Shown: positions 27,729 through 38,800 of the stretch, one piece after another
Layout: each line of letters opens with the position of its first letter
Position numbering within the stretch: the first letter of the stretch is position 1
Assembly (NCBI RefSeq): GCF_017948485.1
Contig: NZ_JAFFSX010000011.1
Coordinates: forward strand, 186,001-250,000
Direction: 5' to 3'
Length of the DNA: 64,000 nt
From: Streptomyces sp. GESEQ-35
GTDB lineage: Bacteria > Actinomycetota > Actinomycetes > Streptomycetales > Streptomycetaceae
Translations under genes and position numbers: made by a program
The notes under the pieces: model-generated
Database searches by the model: none
The model's input: only the letters and a program-made list of their open reading frames with translations
Told to the model about the DNA's origin: nothing

Positions 27729-28505
27729 GTGCCCCGCCGCAGAATCGGCTTCTGGTACCGCTTCGCAGCGGTCCTCTGCAAACCACCGCTGGTGGTTCTG
27801 ATCAAGCGGGACTGGCGCGGAATGGAGCACATTCCGGCCGACGGCGGATTTATCACCGCGGTGAACCACAATTCGCACATCGATCCCTTCGCGTACGCAC
27901 ACTTTCAGTACAACACCGGCCGTGTTCCGCGATTCCTCGCGAAGAGCGGCCTTTTCAAGAAGGGATTCGTCGGTGCCGCGATGCGCGGCACCGGGCAGAT
28001 CCCCGTCTACCGGGAAACCACGGACGCCCTCAGCGCCTTCCGGGCCGCGATCGCCGCCGTGGAGCGCGGCGAGTGCGTGGCGTTCTATCCCGAGGGAACG
28101 ATCACTCGCGACCCGGATCAGTGGCCCATGACGGCCAAGACCGGTGCCGCGCGCGTCGCCCTTCAGACCAAGTGCCCGGTGATTCCCGTCGCCCAGTGGG
28201 GCGCCAACGAACTGCTGCCGCCGTACGCCAAGAAACTCAACCTCCTTCCGCGCAAGACCCACCACGTGCTGGCGGGCCCGCCCGTCGACCTGACGCGCTT
28301 CTACGACGAGGAGATGACCCCGGAGATCCTGAAGCAGGCGACCGAGGTCATCATGGCCGCCGTCACTCGTCTGCTGGAGGACATCCGCGGCGAGCGGGCG
28401 CCCGAGACGCCGTACGACCCGCGCCGTGAGCGGGTCGAGCAGCGACGCAAGAGCAGGGCGCAGTCGGAGAGCAAGGCCGTACAGGAAGAGGGGCAGGGCA
28501 CGTGA
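27729..28505 (+). CDS. plsC: 1-acyl-glycerol-3-phosphate acyltransferase (PlsC family)
   Basis: 258 aa from GTG 27729 with GAGGAAGG upstream. Acyltransferase motifs: NHNSHIDPFAY (HX4D catalytic motif), GQIPVYRETTDA, VAFYPEGTITRD, and VIPVAQWGAN. The last 35 residues are charged and probably disordered. It makes phosphatidic acid, and the next gene, gpsA, makes its glycerol-3-phosphate precursor. Overlaps gpsA by 4 bp (GTGA). Confidence 0.92.
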   Translation: MPRRRIGFWYRFAAVLCKPPLVVLIKRDWRGMEHIPADGGFITAVNHNSHIDPFAYAHFQYNTGRVPRFLAKSGLFKKGFVGAAMRGTGQIPVYRETTDALSAFRAAIAAVERGECVAFYPEGTITRDPDQWPMTAKTGAARVALQTKCPVIPVAQWGANELLPPYAKKLNLLPRKTHHVLAGPPVDLTRFYDEEMTPEILKQATEVIMAAVTRLLEDIRGERAPETPYDPRRERVEQRRKSRAQSESKAVQEEGQGT

Positions 28506-29512
28506 GCAAGCCGGTCAAGGCGGCTGTCTTCAGCGCCGGTTCGTGGGGTACCGCCTTCGGCATGGTGCTTGCCGACGCGGGCTGCGAGGTCATCCTCTGG
28601 GCGCGTCGCCCGGAGGTCGCCGACGCCATCAACTCCAGCCGGATGAACCCGGAGTACTTCCCGGGCATCGAGCTCCCGGAGAACCTGCGGGCCACCACCG
28701 ATCCCGCCGAGGCCGCGGCCGGTGCCGACTTCACCGTCCTCTCGGTCCCCTCGCAGACCATGCGCGGCAACCTCGCCGAGTGGGTGCCGCTGCTGGCGCC
28801 CGACACGATCCTCGTCTCGCTCATGAAGGGTGTCGAACTGGGCACCGCCATGCGGATGAGCGAGGTCATCGAGGACGTCGCCAAGGTCGGCCAGGATCGC
28901 ATCGCCGTCGTCACCGGGCCCAACCTCGCCCGTGAGATCGCCGCCCGTATGCCGGCCGCCGCGGTGGTCGCCTGCACGGACGAGGCCGTCGCCCAGCGGC
29001 TCCAGGCCGCCTGCCACACGCCGTACTTCCGCCCGTACACGAACACGGACGTGGTGGGCTGCGAGTTGGGCGGTGCCGTGAAGAACGTCATCGGCCTCGC
29101 CGTCGGCATCGCGGACGGCATGGGGCTCGGCGACAACGCCAAGGGCTCCCTGATCACGCGCGGTCTCGCCGAGACCACCCGGCTGGGCCTGACGATGGGC
29201 GCCGACCCGCTGACGTTCTCCGGACTCGCGGGCCTGGGCGACCTGGTGGCGACCTGCTCCTCGCCGCTGTCCCGCAACCACACCTTCGGCACCAACCTCG
29301 GCAAGGGCATGACCCTGGAGGAGACCATCGCGGTCACCCGGCAGACCGCCGAGGGCGTCAAGTCCTGCGAGTCCGTGCTGGATCTGGCCCGCAGGCACGG
29401 CGTCGACATGCCGATCACCGAGACGGTCGTCGGCATCGTGCACGAGGGCAAGCCGCCGGTGGTCGCCCTGAAGGAGCTCATGTCGCGCAGCGCGAAGCCC
29501 GAACGACGCTGA
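28502..29512 (+). CDS. gpsA: NAD(P)-dependent glycerol-3-phosphate dehydrogenase
   Basis: 336 aa. N-terminal nucleotide-binding motif AGSWGTAFGMVLADAG, GPNLAREIA, catalytic Lys in GGAVKNVIGLAVGIADG, and LAGLGDLVATCSSPLSRNH. Reduces dihydroxyacetone phosphate to sn-glycerol-3-phosphate for phospholipids. The start overlaps the plsC stop, so translation is coupled. Confidence 0.95.
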   Translation: MSKPVKAAVFSAGSWGTAFGMVLADAGCEVILWARRPEVADAINSSRMNPEYFPGIELPENLRATTDPAEAAAGADFTVLSVPSQTMRGNLAEWVPLLAPDTILVSLMKGVELGTAMRMSEVIEDVAKVGQDRIAVVTGPNLAREIAARMPAAAVVACTDEAVAQRLQAACHTPYFRPYTNTDVVGCELGGAVKNVIGLAVGIADGMGLGDNAKGSLITRGLAETTRLGLTMGADPLTFSGLAGLGDLVATCSSPLSRNHTFGTNLGKGMTLEETIAVTRQTAEGVKSCESVLDLARRHGVDMPITETVVGIVHEGKPPVVALKELMSRSAKPERR

Positions 29513-29570
29513 GCGATGCCGGGTGCGGACGCTGTGTCCGTGCACTACCAACGGGTACCCTCAACGCGAT

Positions 29571-30725
29571 ATGAGCACCGAGAACCTCTCCCAGAGCCCT
29601 GAGCAGCCGCCTCGCAAGCCGCGCGTGGCCGTCGTGTTCGGCGGGCGCAGCTCCGAACACGGGATCTCCGTGGTCACGGCGGGCGCCGTCCTCAAGGCCA
29701 TCGACCGGACCAAGTACGACGTTCTGCCGATCGGCATCACCCAGGACGGCCGCTGGGCGCTCACCGCCGACGAACCGGAACGCATGGCGATCACCGAGCG
29801 CCGTACGCCCAACGTCGCGGAGCTCGCCGAGTCGCGCGAGGGCGGCGTGGTGCTTCCCGTGGACCCGGGGAACCGTGAAGTCGTCTACAGCGAGCCCGGA
29901 TCGGTGCCCAAGGCGCTCGGTGAGGTCGACGTCGTCTTCCCCGTGCTGCACGGCCCGTACGGCGAGGACGGCACCCTCCAGGGTCTCCTGGAGCTGTCCG
30001 GCGTGCCGTACGTGGGCTCGGGGGTGCTCGCCTCGGCCGTCGGCCAGGACAAGGACTACATGAAGCGGGTGTTCACGTCGTTCGGGCTCAAGGTCGGCCC
30101 GTACGTGGTGATCCGGCCGCGGGAGTGGCAGCAGGACGAGTCCGCCGCCCGCAAGAAGATCGTCGACTTCGCCGGCGAGCACGGCTGGCCGCTCTTCGTG
30201 AAGCCCGCGCGCGCGGGTTCGTCGATCGGCATCACCAAGGTCGACGACCTGTCGGGGCTCGACGAGGCGATCGCCGAGGCCCAGCGCCACGATCCCAAGA
30301 TCCTCGTCGAGGCCGCGCTGCGCGGCCGTGAGATCGAGTGCGGGGTGCTGGAGTTCGAGGACGGGCCCCGGGCTTCGGTGCCCTCCGAGATCCCGTCGCC
30401 CGAGACCCACGCCTATTACGACTTCGAGGCCAAGTACATCGACTCGACGCCGGGTATCGTCCCCGCGCCGCTGACGCCCGAGGAGACGGCGGACGTCCAG
30501 AAGCTGGCCGTCGACGCCTTCGAGGCGGCCTCCTGCGAGGGCCTGGTCCGCGCGGACTTCTTCCTCACCGACGACGGCTTCGTCATCAACGAGATCAACA
30601 CGATGCCCGGCATGACGCCGATCTCGATGTATCCGCAGATGTGGCAGGCGGCCGGGATCAGCTATCCCGAGCTGGTGGATCTGCTGGTGCAGGCGGCGCT
30701 GCGCAGGTCGACCGGACTGCGCTGA
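29571..30725 (+). CDS. ddlA: D-alanine--D-alanine ligase
   Basis: 384 aa from ATG 29571. ATP-grasp enzyme: VAVVFGGRSSEHGISVVTAG at the N-terminus, FPVLHGPYGEDGTLQGLLEL, KDYMKRVF, FVKPARAGSSIGITKV and metal ligands in FVINEINTMPGMTPISMY. Makes D-Ala-D-Ala for peptidoglycan. There are no vanHAX-like neighbours, so it is the housekeeping ligase. It follows gpsA after 58 bp and ends directly against the stop of a convergent gene. Confidence 0.95.
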   Translation: MSTENLSQSPEQPPRKPRVAVVFGGRSSEHGISVVTAGAVLKAIDRTKYDVLPIGITQDGRWALTADEPERMAITERRTPNVAELAESREGGVVLPVDPGNREVVYSEPGSVPKALGEVDVVFPVLHGPYGEDGTLQGLLELSGVPYVGSGVLASAVGQDKDYMKRVFTSFGLKVGPYVVIRPREWQQDESAARKKIVDFAGEHGWPLFVKPARAGSSIGITKVDDLSGLDEAIAEAQRHDPKILVEAALRGREIECGVLEFEDGPRASVPSEIPSPETHAYYDFEAKYIDSTPGIVPAPLTPEETADVQKLAVDAFEAASCEGLVRADFFLTDDGFVINEINTMPGMTPISMYPQMWQAAGISYPELVDLLVQAALRRSTGLR

Positions 30726-31235
30726 CTAATCGGCGATCCCCTCGGGGATCGCCTTCTTCACGGCCGGGGCCAGATCGATCAGTACCCCCGTACTGTCCTG
30801 CCCTTCCGGCACCGTGAGCTCTACGTATGCGCGGCGGTTGGCGGTGGTGAAGCGGTACGACCCGTTGTCCTGCTTCTCCATCAGCCAGTCGACGCCGTTC
30901 ACGCCGCCGGCCAGCGCGTCCGCGTCATTGCCGTTGGCCACGTTCGGGTCGATCATCTTCGGCGGCTGTTCGACACCGCAGCGCAGTATGATCGCCGGGC
31001 CTCCCCAGCCCGCCGTCAGCGCTGACGCGGGTTCGGGATCCCGGCGATCCTGACCGTCGACCCTGGACGGCAACACCGCGTCCAGGTTTCGGCACAGCTT
31101 CGTGACCTCGGTGCCCGGACCGGGAACCGCGGCCCGGGCACTGTCGTCTGCTGAGGAACAGCCCGCGACGGCGATCAGCAGAGCGACCGCGGGCGGCCCG
31201 ATGAAGGTGGGGTGCCGGTGACGGAAGAACTTCAC
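30726..31235 (-). CDS. DUF3515 lipoprotein
   Basis: 169 aa, GTG start. Signal peptide with lipobox LLIAVAGC followed by SSADDSARA, so it is anchored to the outer side of the membrane. DUF3515 features: LCRNLDAVLPSRVDGQDRR, ALTAGWGGPAIILRCGVEQP, NGVDWLMEKQDNGSYRFTT. Function unknown; it is a conserved neighbour of ddlA/thiL in actinobacteria. Its stop codon abuts that of ddlA. Confidence 0.9.
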   Translation of the reverse strand: MKFFRHRHPTFIGPPAVALLIAVAGCSSADDSARAAVPGPGTEVTKLCRNLDAVLPSRVDGQDRRDPEPASALTAGWGGPAIILRCGVEQPPKMIDPNVANGNDADALAGGVNGVDWLMEKQDNGSYRFTTANRRAYVELTVPEGQDSTGVLIDLAPAVKKAIPEGIAD

Positions 31236-31255
31236 CGGCCAAGGGTAGACGGGGA

Positions 31256-31489
31256 CTAGAGATGGACGACCGGGCAGGTCAGGGTTCGCGTGATGCCGTC
31301 CACTTGCTGGACCTTGGCGACCACCATGCGGCCGAGGTCGTCGACGGTGTCTGCTTGGGCACGCACGATCACGTCATAAGGTCCTGTCACGTCCTCGGCC
31401 TGGATCACCCCAGGAATCTTGCTGATCGTCTCGGCGACGGTCGACGCTTTGCCGACCTCCGTCTGGATCAGGATGTACGCCTGTACCAC
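31256..31489 (-). CDS. Stand-alone Lrp/AsnC ligand-binding (RAM) domain protein
   Basis: 77 aa from GTG 31489 preceded by GGAGG; the longer frame to 31696 lacks coding bias. Only the effector half of an Lrp protein is present: VQAYILIQTEVGKASTVAET, IPGVIQAEDVTGPYDVIV, and VQQVDGITRTLTCPVV. No DNA-binding domain, as in the SraA-like or modulator type of the family, which can bind amino acids or pair with full-length Lrp proteins. Confidence 0.92.
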   Translation of the reverse strand: MVQAYILIQTEVGKASTVAETISKIPGVIQAEDVTGPYDVIVRAQADTVDDLGRMVVAKVQQVDGITRTLTCPVVHL

Positions 31490-31695
31490 GGAACCTCCAG
31501 GGCGGCCACGAGGATCATGTGGGGAAAAGGAACGCCACGGTATCGCGTCGCCGCTCGCCGCGGGGAGACCTGCGGGGACCGGGGCTTGCGCGCCGGGGTG
31601 CAGGCACGACAGTAGTTGACGGTCACTTCGACCGTATCGGGGACACTGATGACGCGCGACCGGGTATGCACAGGCAGAGAAGGGGCGAAAGGGCA

Positions 31696-32661
31696 ATGAA
31701 GGGCACTGTTGGTGAGCTGGGGGAGTTCGGGCTCATCAGGGAGCTCACCTCCCGTCTCACCACCACCCCGGCGGTCCGGGTCGGACCCGGCGACGACGCC
31801 GCGGTGGTCGCCGCGCCCGACCGCAGGGTCGTGGCGAGCACCGACATCCTCGTCGAGGGACGGCACTTCCGCCGTGACTGGTCCACGGCCTACGACGTGG
31901 GCCGCAAGGCCGCCGCGCAGAACCTCGCGGACATCGCCGCCATGGGCGCCGTACCGACCGCGCTGCTGCTCGGCCTGGTCGTCCCGGCCGAACTCCCGGT
32001 GGCCTGGCCGACCGAGATGATGGACGGCCTGCGCGACGAGTGTCAGGTCGCGGGGGCATCGGTGGTCGGCGGCGATGTCGTACGCGGTGACACGATCATG
32101 GTGTCCATCACCGCACTCGGCGATCTGCGCGGCCAGGAGCCCGTGACGCGGGCCGGCGCGCGGCCCGGGGACCTCGTCGCGGTGACGGGCTGGCTGGGCT
32201 GGTCGGCGGCCGGGTACGCGGTGCTGTCGCGCGGCTTCCGGTCGCCCCGGGCCTTCGTGGAGGCGCACCGGCGCCCGGAACCGCCGTATCACGCGGGGCC
32301 GGCCGCGGCCGGTCTCGGCGCGACCTCGATGTGCGACGTGAGCGACGGGCTGATCGCCGACCTCGGGCATATCGCGGAGGCCAGCAAGGTCCGCATCGAC
32401 ATCCGCTCGGGTGCGATCGACATCCCGTCCCAGATGAACGACATCGGACAGGCCGTCGGCGTCGACCCCATGCAGTGGGTGCTCACCGGAGGAGAGGACC
32501 ACGCCATCGTGGCGACCTTCCCGCCGGACGTGAAACTGCCCGCCCGCTGGAAGGTCATCGGCGAGGTGCTCAACCCCTCGGCGCTGCCCCAGGTGACGGT
32601 CGACGGGGCGCCGTGGACCAGCAAGGGCGGCTGGGACCACTTCGGGGACATCGAGTCATGA
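31696..32661 (+). CDS. thiL: Thiamine-monophosphate kinase
   Basis: 321 aa from ATG 31696 (an in-frame ATG about 10 codons earlier is possible). PurM/AIR-synthase fold: [60 protein letters not shown] and [15 protein letters not shown]. Phosphorylates thiamine phosphate to the active cofactor. The stop overlaps the thiD start (ATGA). Confidence 0.94.
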   Translation: MKGTVGELGEFGLIRELTSRLTTTPAVRVGPGDDAAVVAAPDRRVVASTDILVEGRHFRRDWSTAYDVGRKAAAQNLADIAAMGAVPTALLLGLVVPAELPVAWPTEMMDGLRDECQVAGASVVGGDVVRGDTIMVSITALGDLRGQEPVTRAGARPGDLVAVTGWLGWSAAGYAVLSRGFRSPRAFVEAHRRPEPPYHAGPAAAGLGATSMCDVSDGLIADLGHIAEASKVRIDIRSGAIDIPSQMNDIGQAVGVDPMQWVLTGGEDHAIVATFPPDVKLPARWKVIGEVLNPSALPQVTVDGAPWTSKGGWDHFGDIES

Positions 32662-33458
32662 CGCCGCCCAGGGTGTTGACGGTCGCGGGCTCCGACTCCG
32701 GCGGAGGAGCGGGAATCCAGGCCGATCTGAAGACGATGCTCGCGCTCGGCGTGCACGGCATGAGCGTCATCACGGCTGTGACCGCGCAGAACTCCCAGGG
32801 CGTGCAGGGGGCTTGGCCGCTGCCCGTGGAGGCGGTGCGGGCCCAGTACCGGAGCGTCGTCGACGACATCGGCGTACAGGCCGTGAAGACCGGGATGCTG
32901 GCGTCCGCCGAACTCGTCCAGGCGGTGGCCGAGTTGATCGGTGGCACGGACGCTCCGCTCGTCGTCGATCCGGTGGGTGTCTCCAAGCACGGGGACTCGC
33001 TGCTGGCTTCGTCCGCGCTGGACTCCGTACGCACCAAGCTGCTGCCGGTCGCCACCGTGGCGACGCCGAACCTGGACGAGGTGGGCCAGCTCACGGACGT
33101 GCGGGTCGAGTCGGAGGGGGATCTGCGCCGGGCCGCGGAGGCAGTGCTGGCGTACGGGCCGCGGTGGGTTGTGATCAAGGGTGGTCACCTGTCCGGTGAC
33201 GCCGTGGACTTGCTGACGGACGGGTCCGAGGAGCACTGGCTGCGCGCTCCCCGGCACGACAACCGGCACACGCACGGCACGGGCTGCACCCTCGCGTCGG
33301 CGATCGCGTCGCAGCTGGCGAAGGGGCAGTCCGTGCCGGAGGCCGTCGTGGCGGCCAAGGAGTACGTCACCGGTGCGATCGCCGCCGGGTTCGCGCTCGG
33401 CGAGGGGATCGGGCCGGTGGATCATGGGTGGCGGTTCAGGGTGGAGGGTGGCGCGTAA
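32658..33458 (+). CDS. thiD: Hydroxymethylpyrimidine/phosphomethylpyrimidine kinase
   Basis: 266 aa from ATG 32658. Ribokinase fold: [58 protein letters not shown], and the anion hole [15 protein letters not shown]. Makes HMP-pyrophosphate for thiamine synthesis and works upstream of ThiL. Coupled to thiL by the 4-bp overlap. The stop codon TAA lies inside the hairpin at 33452-33481. Confidence 0.94.
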   Translation: MTPPRVLTVAGSDSGGGAGIQADLKTMLALGVHGMSVITAVTAQNSQGVQGAWPLPVEAVRAQYRSVVDDIGVQAVKTGMLASAELVQAVAELIGGTDAPLVVDPVGVSKHGDSLLASSALDSVRTKLLPVATVATPNLDEVGQLTDVRVESEGDLRRAAEAVLAYGPRWVVIKGGHLSGDAVDLLTDGSEEHWLRAPRHDNRHTHGTGCTLASAIASQLAKGQSVPEAVVAAKEYVTGAIAAGFALGEGIGPVDHGWRFRVEGGA

Positions 33459-33481
33459 ACGCTTGCGCGAGCGTTTACGCG
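33452..33481 (+). terminator. Hairpin overlapping the thiD stop codon
   Basis: 12-bp stem CGCGTAAACGCT with a TGCGCG loop. The TAA in the left arm is the thiD stop codon. Confidence 0.65.
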
Positions 33482-33513
33482 GCTGCTTGGGTGGCTGCTT
33501 GGGTACAGCAAAA

Positions 33514-33540
33514 AGCCGGTCCACCAGAGGTGGACCGGCT
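33514..33540. terminator. Terminator between thiD and rpmB
   Basis: 12-bp stem AGCCGGTCCACC with an AGA loop; AAAA before it reads as a T-tract for the minus-strand rpmB. Confidence 0.8.
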
Positions 33541-33581
33541 CCTGCAGCGAACCAGCAGTGGCCGCGCGCTACCGCGTAGCG

Positions 33582-33767
33582 TCAGCGCGAGACCTTGCCG
33601 GCCTTGATGCACGAGGTGCAAGCGTTCACGCGCTTCGGCGTCCCGCCGACCACGGTACGGACGCGCTGGATGTTCGGGTTCCAGCGACGGGGCGTACGGC
33701 GGTGCGAGTGCGAGATGTTGTTGCCGAAGCCCGGCCCCTTGCCGCAGACGTCGCAGTTGGCAGCCAC
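33582..33767 (-). CDS. rpmB: Ribosomal protein L28 (zinc-type)
   Basis: 61 aa: [20 protein letters not shown], then [11 protein letters not shown] and [11 protein letters not shown]. Both CxxC pairs are present (CDVC and CTSC), so this is the zinc-binding form. Streptomyces also keep zinc-free copies elsewhere under Zur control; none is in this window. Confidence 0.96.
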   Translation of the reverse strand: MAANCDVCGKGPGFGNNISHSHRRTPRRWNPNIQRVRTVVGGTPKRVNACTSCIKAGKVSR

Positions 33768-34016
33768 GGGTCACTCCAAAGACTTCAGATGCTCTTACGG
33801 ATGATCCCGGCAGGCCGGAATCAAGATCTACGATCTGAGTGGCGTTGCCAGGGGGAATGGCCCGATCGGGATCGGGCAACCGGAGCAGCATACAACGACT
33901 GCGCCAGTACAACGAAACTACCATGGCTGCTCAGGGCCCCGCTCCGGCCCACTTCCGGTGGACAACGGCCCGGGGTCTACGCTGCGTCCCACGTCCAGGA
34001 GCTCAAGGAGGCGCAG

Positions 34017-35789
34017 GTGGCGCAGGTTCCGCAGACATTCTTCGATGCTCTCGCGGTGCGCACCTGGTGCGGTCTCGCGCTGGAGGCGCTGGGGCGGTCG
34101 CGTGAGGAGATCGACGCGATCAACGTCTACCCGGTGGCCGACGGGGACACCGGCACGAACCTGTATCTGACGGTGGAGTCGGCCCTCACCGCGGTCGAGG
34201 CGGTCTTCGCAGGTCACGAAGTCGGGGGCGGTGCCGGGGCGCCGCCGCTGGCCGACACCGTGCAGGCCATGGCGCACGGCGCGCTCATCGGGGCGCGCGG
34301 GAACTCCGGGACGATCCTGGCACAGCTGCTGCGGGGCATGGCGCAGGTACTCGCCGCCGACGGGCAGACCGGGGCCGGGTCACGGAATCTGCCCGCGGGT
34401 GCGTCCTGGGGTGAGACCGCTCACAGCGATGCCTGGGGGCTGCGGCTCGCGCTCCGGCACGCGGCCGACTCCGCCCGGCAGGCCGTGGCCCACCCCGTCG
34501 AGGGGACGGTCCTCACGGTCGCCTCGGCCGCCGCGGACGCGGCCACGGGAGCCGAGGGGGACTGCGGGACGGTCGCGCGGGCGGCCTACGAAGGCGCCCG
34601 AGCCGCCCTCGCCGCCACGCCGGGCCAGCTGGCCGTCCTGGAGCGCGCGGGCGTCGTGGACGCGGGCGGGCGGGGGCTGGTGGCGGTGCTGGGTGCGCTG
34701 GTGGAGACGTTCACGGGGGAGCGGCCGGCGGCGGTGGCCGTGGTGTCACCGGTGGCTGTCGTCCACGCGCGCGTGGACGACGCCGGCACGCGGGACGAGC
34801 ACGCGCGCGTGGCCGTCGACAGCCTCGGTGAGTGCGTGGACGGAGCCGCCGCCCCGGAGGAGGGCGGGCCCGCCTTCGAGGTGATCTACCTGCTGGAGGC
34901 CGAGGACGCGGCCGTGACCCGGCTGCGGGAGCGGCTCGACGCGCTCGGGGACTCGCTGGTGGTGGTCGGCGGCGACGGGCTGTGGAACGTCCATGTCCAC
35001 GTGGACGACGCCGGAGCCGCCGTGGAGGCGGGCGTCGAGGCCGGACGGCCGTACCGGATCAGGATCACGCACTTCGCCGTCGGCGACGTGCACACCAGCG
35101 GCGCCGAACGCCCGCCCCGGGAGCGCGCCCAGCGCGCCGTCGTGGCCGTCGTGCCCGGCGAGGGGCTGGCCGGGCTGTACACCGAGGCGGGCGCGACCAC
35201 GGTGCTCGCGCGCCCCGGGGAGCCGCCCGCCAGCGGGGAGCTCGTCGAGGCCGTACGGCGGGCCCACGCGCGCGAGGTCGTGCTGCTGCCCAATGATGCC
35301 GAGCTGCGCCACACCGCCGCCGCGGCGGCCGAGCAGGCCCGCACGGAGGGCATCCGCGTGGCGCTCATCCCGACGCGTTCAGCGGTCCAGGGGATCGCGG
35401 CACTGGCCGTGCACGAGCCGGACCGCCGGTTCGACGAGGACGTCGTCCAGATGACCTCGGCGGCCGGCGCGACCCGCTACGCCGAGGTGACCGTCGCCGA
35501 ACGCCAGTCCTGGACCATGGCCGGCATCTGCCAGGCCGGCGACGTCCTCGGCCTCATCGACGGCGACGTCGCCGTGATCGGCTCGGACGTCACCACCACC
35601 GCCGAGACCGTCATCGACCGCATGCTCCAGGCGGGCGGCGAGATGGTCACCCTCGTCCTCGGCGACGAAGCCCCTGACGCCATCGCCGAGCACGTCGAAG
35701 AACGCGTGCGTGAGGCGTACCTTGCCGTCGACACGGTGGTGTACCGGGGCGGGCGGCAAGGATCGCTGCTGCTCATCGGCGTGGAATAG
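34017..35789 (+). CDS. DAK2-domain protein (YloV/FakA-like kinase subunit)
   Basis: 590 aa from GTG 34017 with GGAG 6 nt upstream; the open frame before it lacks bias. The DhaL-type kinase domain holds the ADP/Mg site INVYPVADGDTGTNLYLTVE and GARGNSGTILAQLLRGM, with DAGGRGLVAVLGALVETF at its end. The C-terminal 250 residues are the EDD/DegV-like part (AFEVIYLLEAED, VHVHVDDAGAAVEAG, TAETVIDRMLQAGGEMVTLVLG). In Firmicutes such proteins phosphorylate fatty acids bound to FakB. It is a conserved neighbour of recG in many bacteria, here separated from it by the TPR-Hsp90 pair. Confidence 0.9.
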   Translation: MAQVPQTFFDALAVRTWCGLALEALGRSREEIDAINVYPVADGDTGTNLYLTVESALTAVEAVFAGHEVGGGAGAPPLADTVQAMAHGALIGARGNSGTILAQLLRGMAQVLAADGQTGAGSRNLPAGASWGETAHSDAWGLRLALRHAADSARQAVAHPVEGTVLTVASAAADAATGAEGDCGTVARAAYEGARAALAATPGQLAVLERAGVVDAGGRGLVAVLGALVETFTGERPAAVAVVSPVAVVHARVDDAGTRDEHARVAVDSLGECVDGAAAPEEGGPAFEVIYLLEAEDAAVTRLRERLDALGDSLVVVGGDGLWNVHVHVDDAGAAVEAGVEAGRPYRIRITHFAVGDVHTSGAERPPRERAQRAVVAVVPGEGLAGLYTEAGATTVLARPGEPPASGELVEAVRRAHAREVVLLPNDAELRHTAAAAAEQARTEGIRVALIPTRSAVQGIAALAVHEPDRRFDEDVVQMTSAAGATRYAEVTVAERQSWTMAGICQAGDVLGLIDGDVAVIGSDVTTTAETVIDRMLQAGGEMVTLVLGDEAPDAIAEHVEERVREAYLAVDTVVYRGGRQGSLLLIGVE

Positions 35790-35822
35790 GGCCCTTTTCC
35801 TCAGGCCCCATTTCTCTGGTCC

Positions 35823-38800
35823 CTATTTCTCCGGGCCCTGTTCCTCCGGCTGTTCCTCCATCAGCTCGAGCAGTTGCTCCGCCTCCGCCCGCCGTGCTTG
35901 TGCCGTCTCGTCGCTGTCGCTGTCGCCGTCCTCGGTACCGGCGTATGCGGCCAGCACCGTACGCGCGCGTGCGGCGGCCGGGGCGGGGCGGCTCAGGTCT
36001 GCCTCCAGCCAGCCGGCGGCCAGTTCGGCGCCGGTCCGGGCGTGCAGGGCGTCGTCTCCGGCGGCGGCGAACACCGCGACGGCCTCCAGCATCTGGGTCA
36101 GGGCTTCCTCAAGGGTGGCCCGGATCGAGTCGTCCTCGGCGTCCTCGGTGGCGGACCGGGCGAGCAGGTCGCCGAACTGCCGGTGGGTGTGGCCGAGTTC
36201 GGCGATCAGCCGTTGCTGCGCCTCCTCGTCGGCCGCGGCGTCCCGGGCCGTCGCGCACTCGTGGACCGCGCCCGCCATCAACTCCCGTGCCCCGTCCGGC
36301 CCGTCCTGAGTGCGCAGCGCGAGCCACGCGCGGGCGCGCAGGGAACGCACCAGGCCGTGCACGTTGCCGAGTTCGCGCCACAGGTCGCCCGCGCGCGCGT
36401 AGGCCTGGTCGGCCTCGTCGTGCAGGCCCGCGTGCCCGAGGGACTCCGCGGCGAGATGGGCGAGTGTGGCGTGGTCGTGCTGCTCGGGCCAGTGCCGGGC
36501 GATCTCGGCGGCCTGCAACCGCCGTTCGGCTGCCGCGCGGTGCTCGCCCAGCTCGCTCAGACAGTCGCCGAGCCACCACTGCGTCTGTACGACCGCGCCG
36601 TCGCCGTGCGTTTCGGCGGTCAGGTCGGGCAGCGCCGATTCCAGCACCTCCGCGGCCTCGGCCCACCGTCCCTGTCGCAGCAGGAACCCGCCGAGCTGGT
36701 GCCGTGCCCAGGCGCCGAGCGTCGGGCCCTCGCCCGCCTCGTCGGCCCAGTGCGCCGCGTCCAGAGCATGCTCGGCGGCCTCCGCGGACCCGCCGCGGCC
36801 GCCGAGGACCTCGGCGAGCTGAAGGTGCAGCTGGGCGCGGCCGATCGGCTCCAGGTGCGGTCCGCCGTGCTCCAGGGCCGCCCGCAGCGCCCGCTCGGCC
36901 TCCGCAGTGTCGCCCAGGTGATGCGCGAGCCCGGCCAGCCGGGCCTCGTACTCCACCGCGAACCACGGCAGCCCCGCCCCGACGTACGCCGCCGCGGCGT
37001 GCGCGAACAACTCCGCCGCCCCCTCCACGTCCCCGGCGTGCGCGGCCAGTTCCGCGAGCATCGCCCGCGCCTCCGCGGCCCGCGAGGCAAGCCGCACGTC
37101 GTCCCCGTCCCGCCCCCCGACCAACGCGAGCACCTCCCGCGCGGCGGCTTCGGCCTCAACGAGGGCGGGGTTCCCCGAGGCGCCGGACGCCGGAAACCCG
37201 CCCACCGAGAACCCACCGCCCCCGGCCGCTTCCCGCACGGGATCCAACGCGGCGTCCGGTGCCGGGTCGGGGGCGCCCGTAGCCCCCTCCGGTGATGAGC
37301 CCGGGGCCCGAACCTCGCCGTCAGAGAAGCCGTTGCCTTCCCGTGAGGCGGCGTCCTGCACTACTGCGCCCCCCGCCGGATCGTCCGCCTCGTGCACCCT
37401 CCGCATCAGGATTCGTGCGCGTCCCATCAGCACGGACGCTGTCTGGTGCAGGCCCGTGGCGTCCTCGGCGTACAGCGCGAGGACCTCGTCGTAGGGGCCG
37501 GCGACCGCCGTGAGCGCGCCGGCCACGTCGCCCGACAGTGCGCGCATGTACGCCGCACGCGTGCGTGCCGCCAGGGCCTCACCGGGGTCGCCCGCCTCCG
37601 CGTACAGCTCGGCGGCGTGCTCGAACACGTCGATGCCCTCGGGGCCCAGGTCCATCGCACGGTGGTCGGCTATCTCGGCGCGGTCCCGGGCGGCCAACTC
37701 GACCCCCTCGGCGGCCCGGGCGACCGCCGCCCACGCCTCCACGGCGTTCGGCTGCAAGGTGTCAGACAGCCGCCGGGCCTCGGCCAGCAGCGCGGGCAGA
37801 TCGGGCTCCACGGCCTCATCGTGCGCCGGAACGGGCGGGACGGAAACCGCCGCGGGACGTACCGAGCGCACCCCGAGCGGCAGCCGCTCCACCAGCGGCA
37901 GCTGATCCATACGCGCGCGTGCCCGCTCGCTCACGTGCGCCGTGCCGTTGCGCTGGTCGAACCGCTGCGCCAGCGCGAGGGCCTCCACGCGCGCGTGGGC
38001 GGCGAGTTCGCCCGCCGTCCACTCCCGCCCGGCAGGCCCCGGCACGCGCCGGCCGCCCAGCCCGAGCGCGGTCAGCCGGTCCATGAGCAGGGCCACGACA
38101 CTCATGAAGTCCAGCCTGCTGCGCGGATGCCCGGTGTCGGTGAAGTACGCCGGCCGCTCCGCGAGCAACTCCAGGCCGCGCGCCTCGTTTCCGGTCAGCG
38201 CACAGAACTCCACGTGGTCCGCGTAAGCGCCGCGCATGCTCTCCATGGCCCGTACGAGCCGGAAACCCCGCAGATGGTTGGCCCGGGCGTCGTCCGGCCG
38301 GCCCAGCCGCAGCAGGGGCACCAGGGACGACGCCAGGACCGTGTGCGGCTCGTGGGCGCAGGTGAACTCGCCCTCCAGAACCGGCGACCACAGCTCCAGC
38401 GCCGACGCGTCCCGGCCGCACTCCGCCTGCCACCATCCCTGCCCGTGCAGCTCGCACGCGTGGCAGTCGGCCATGTTGTCCCGGTCGGCGGCCAGCCACG
38501 CGGCATACGCCCGCTCGGCCCGGTCGACGTCCCCGACGTGCGCGGCAACACTGAACTCGGCGCTGCGCACGGCCCGTTCGGAGTGGCCGGCGAGCCGGTA
38601 GCGGTGTTCCATCTCGCCGAGCCACTTCTCGACGGACGCGAGCGGGACGTGCGGCTGGTCGAGCATGCCGGACGACATCCACTTGAAGACCCAGTGCAGT
38701 GAGTGCGTCTCGTACTCGTCGAAGTCCTCGGGGTGTTCGTCCCACATGCGCAGCAGACGCGCGAAGGGGACGAACATCTTGTCCTTCTCGGAGCTGTAGT

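Noticed and set aside
35823-35870. MEEQPEEQ at the TPR protein end as an MEEVD-like Hsp90 motif
   Set aside because: The motif would have to be on the Hsp90 protein and be C-terminal; this is only acidic tail sequence.
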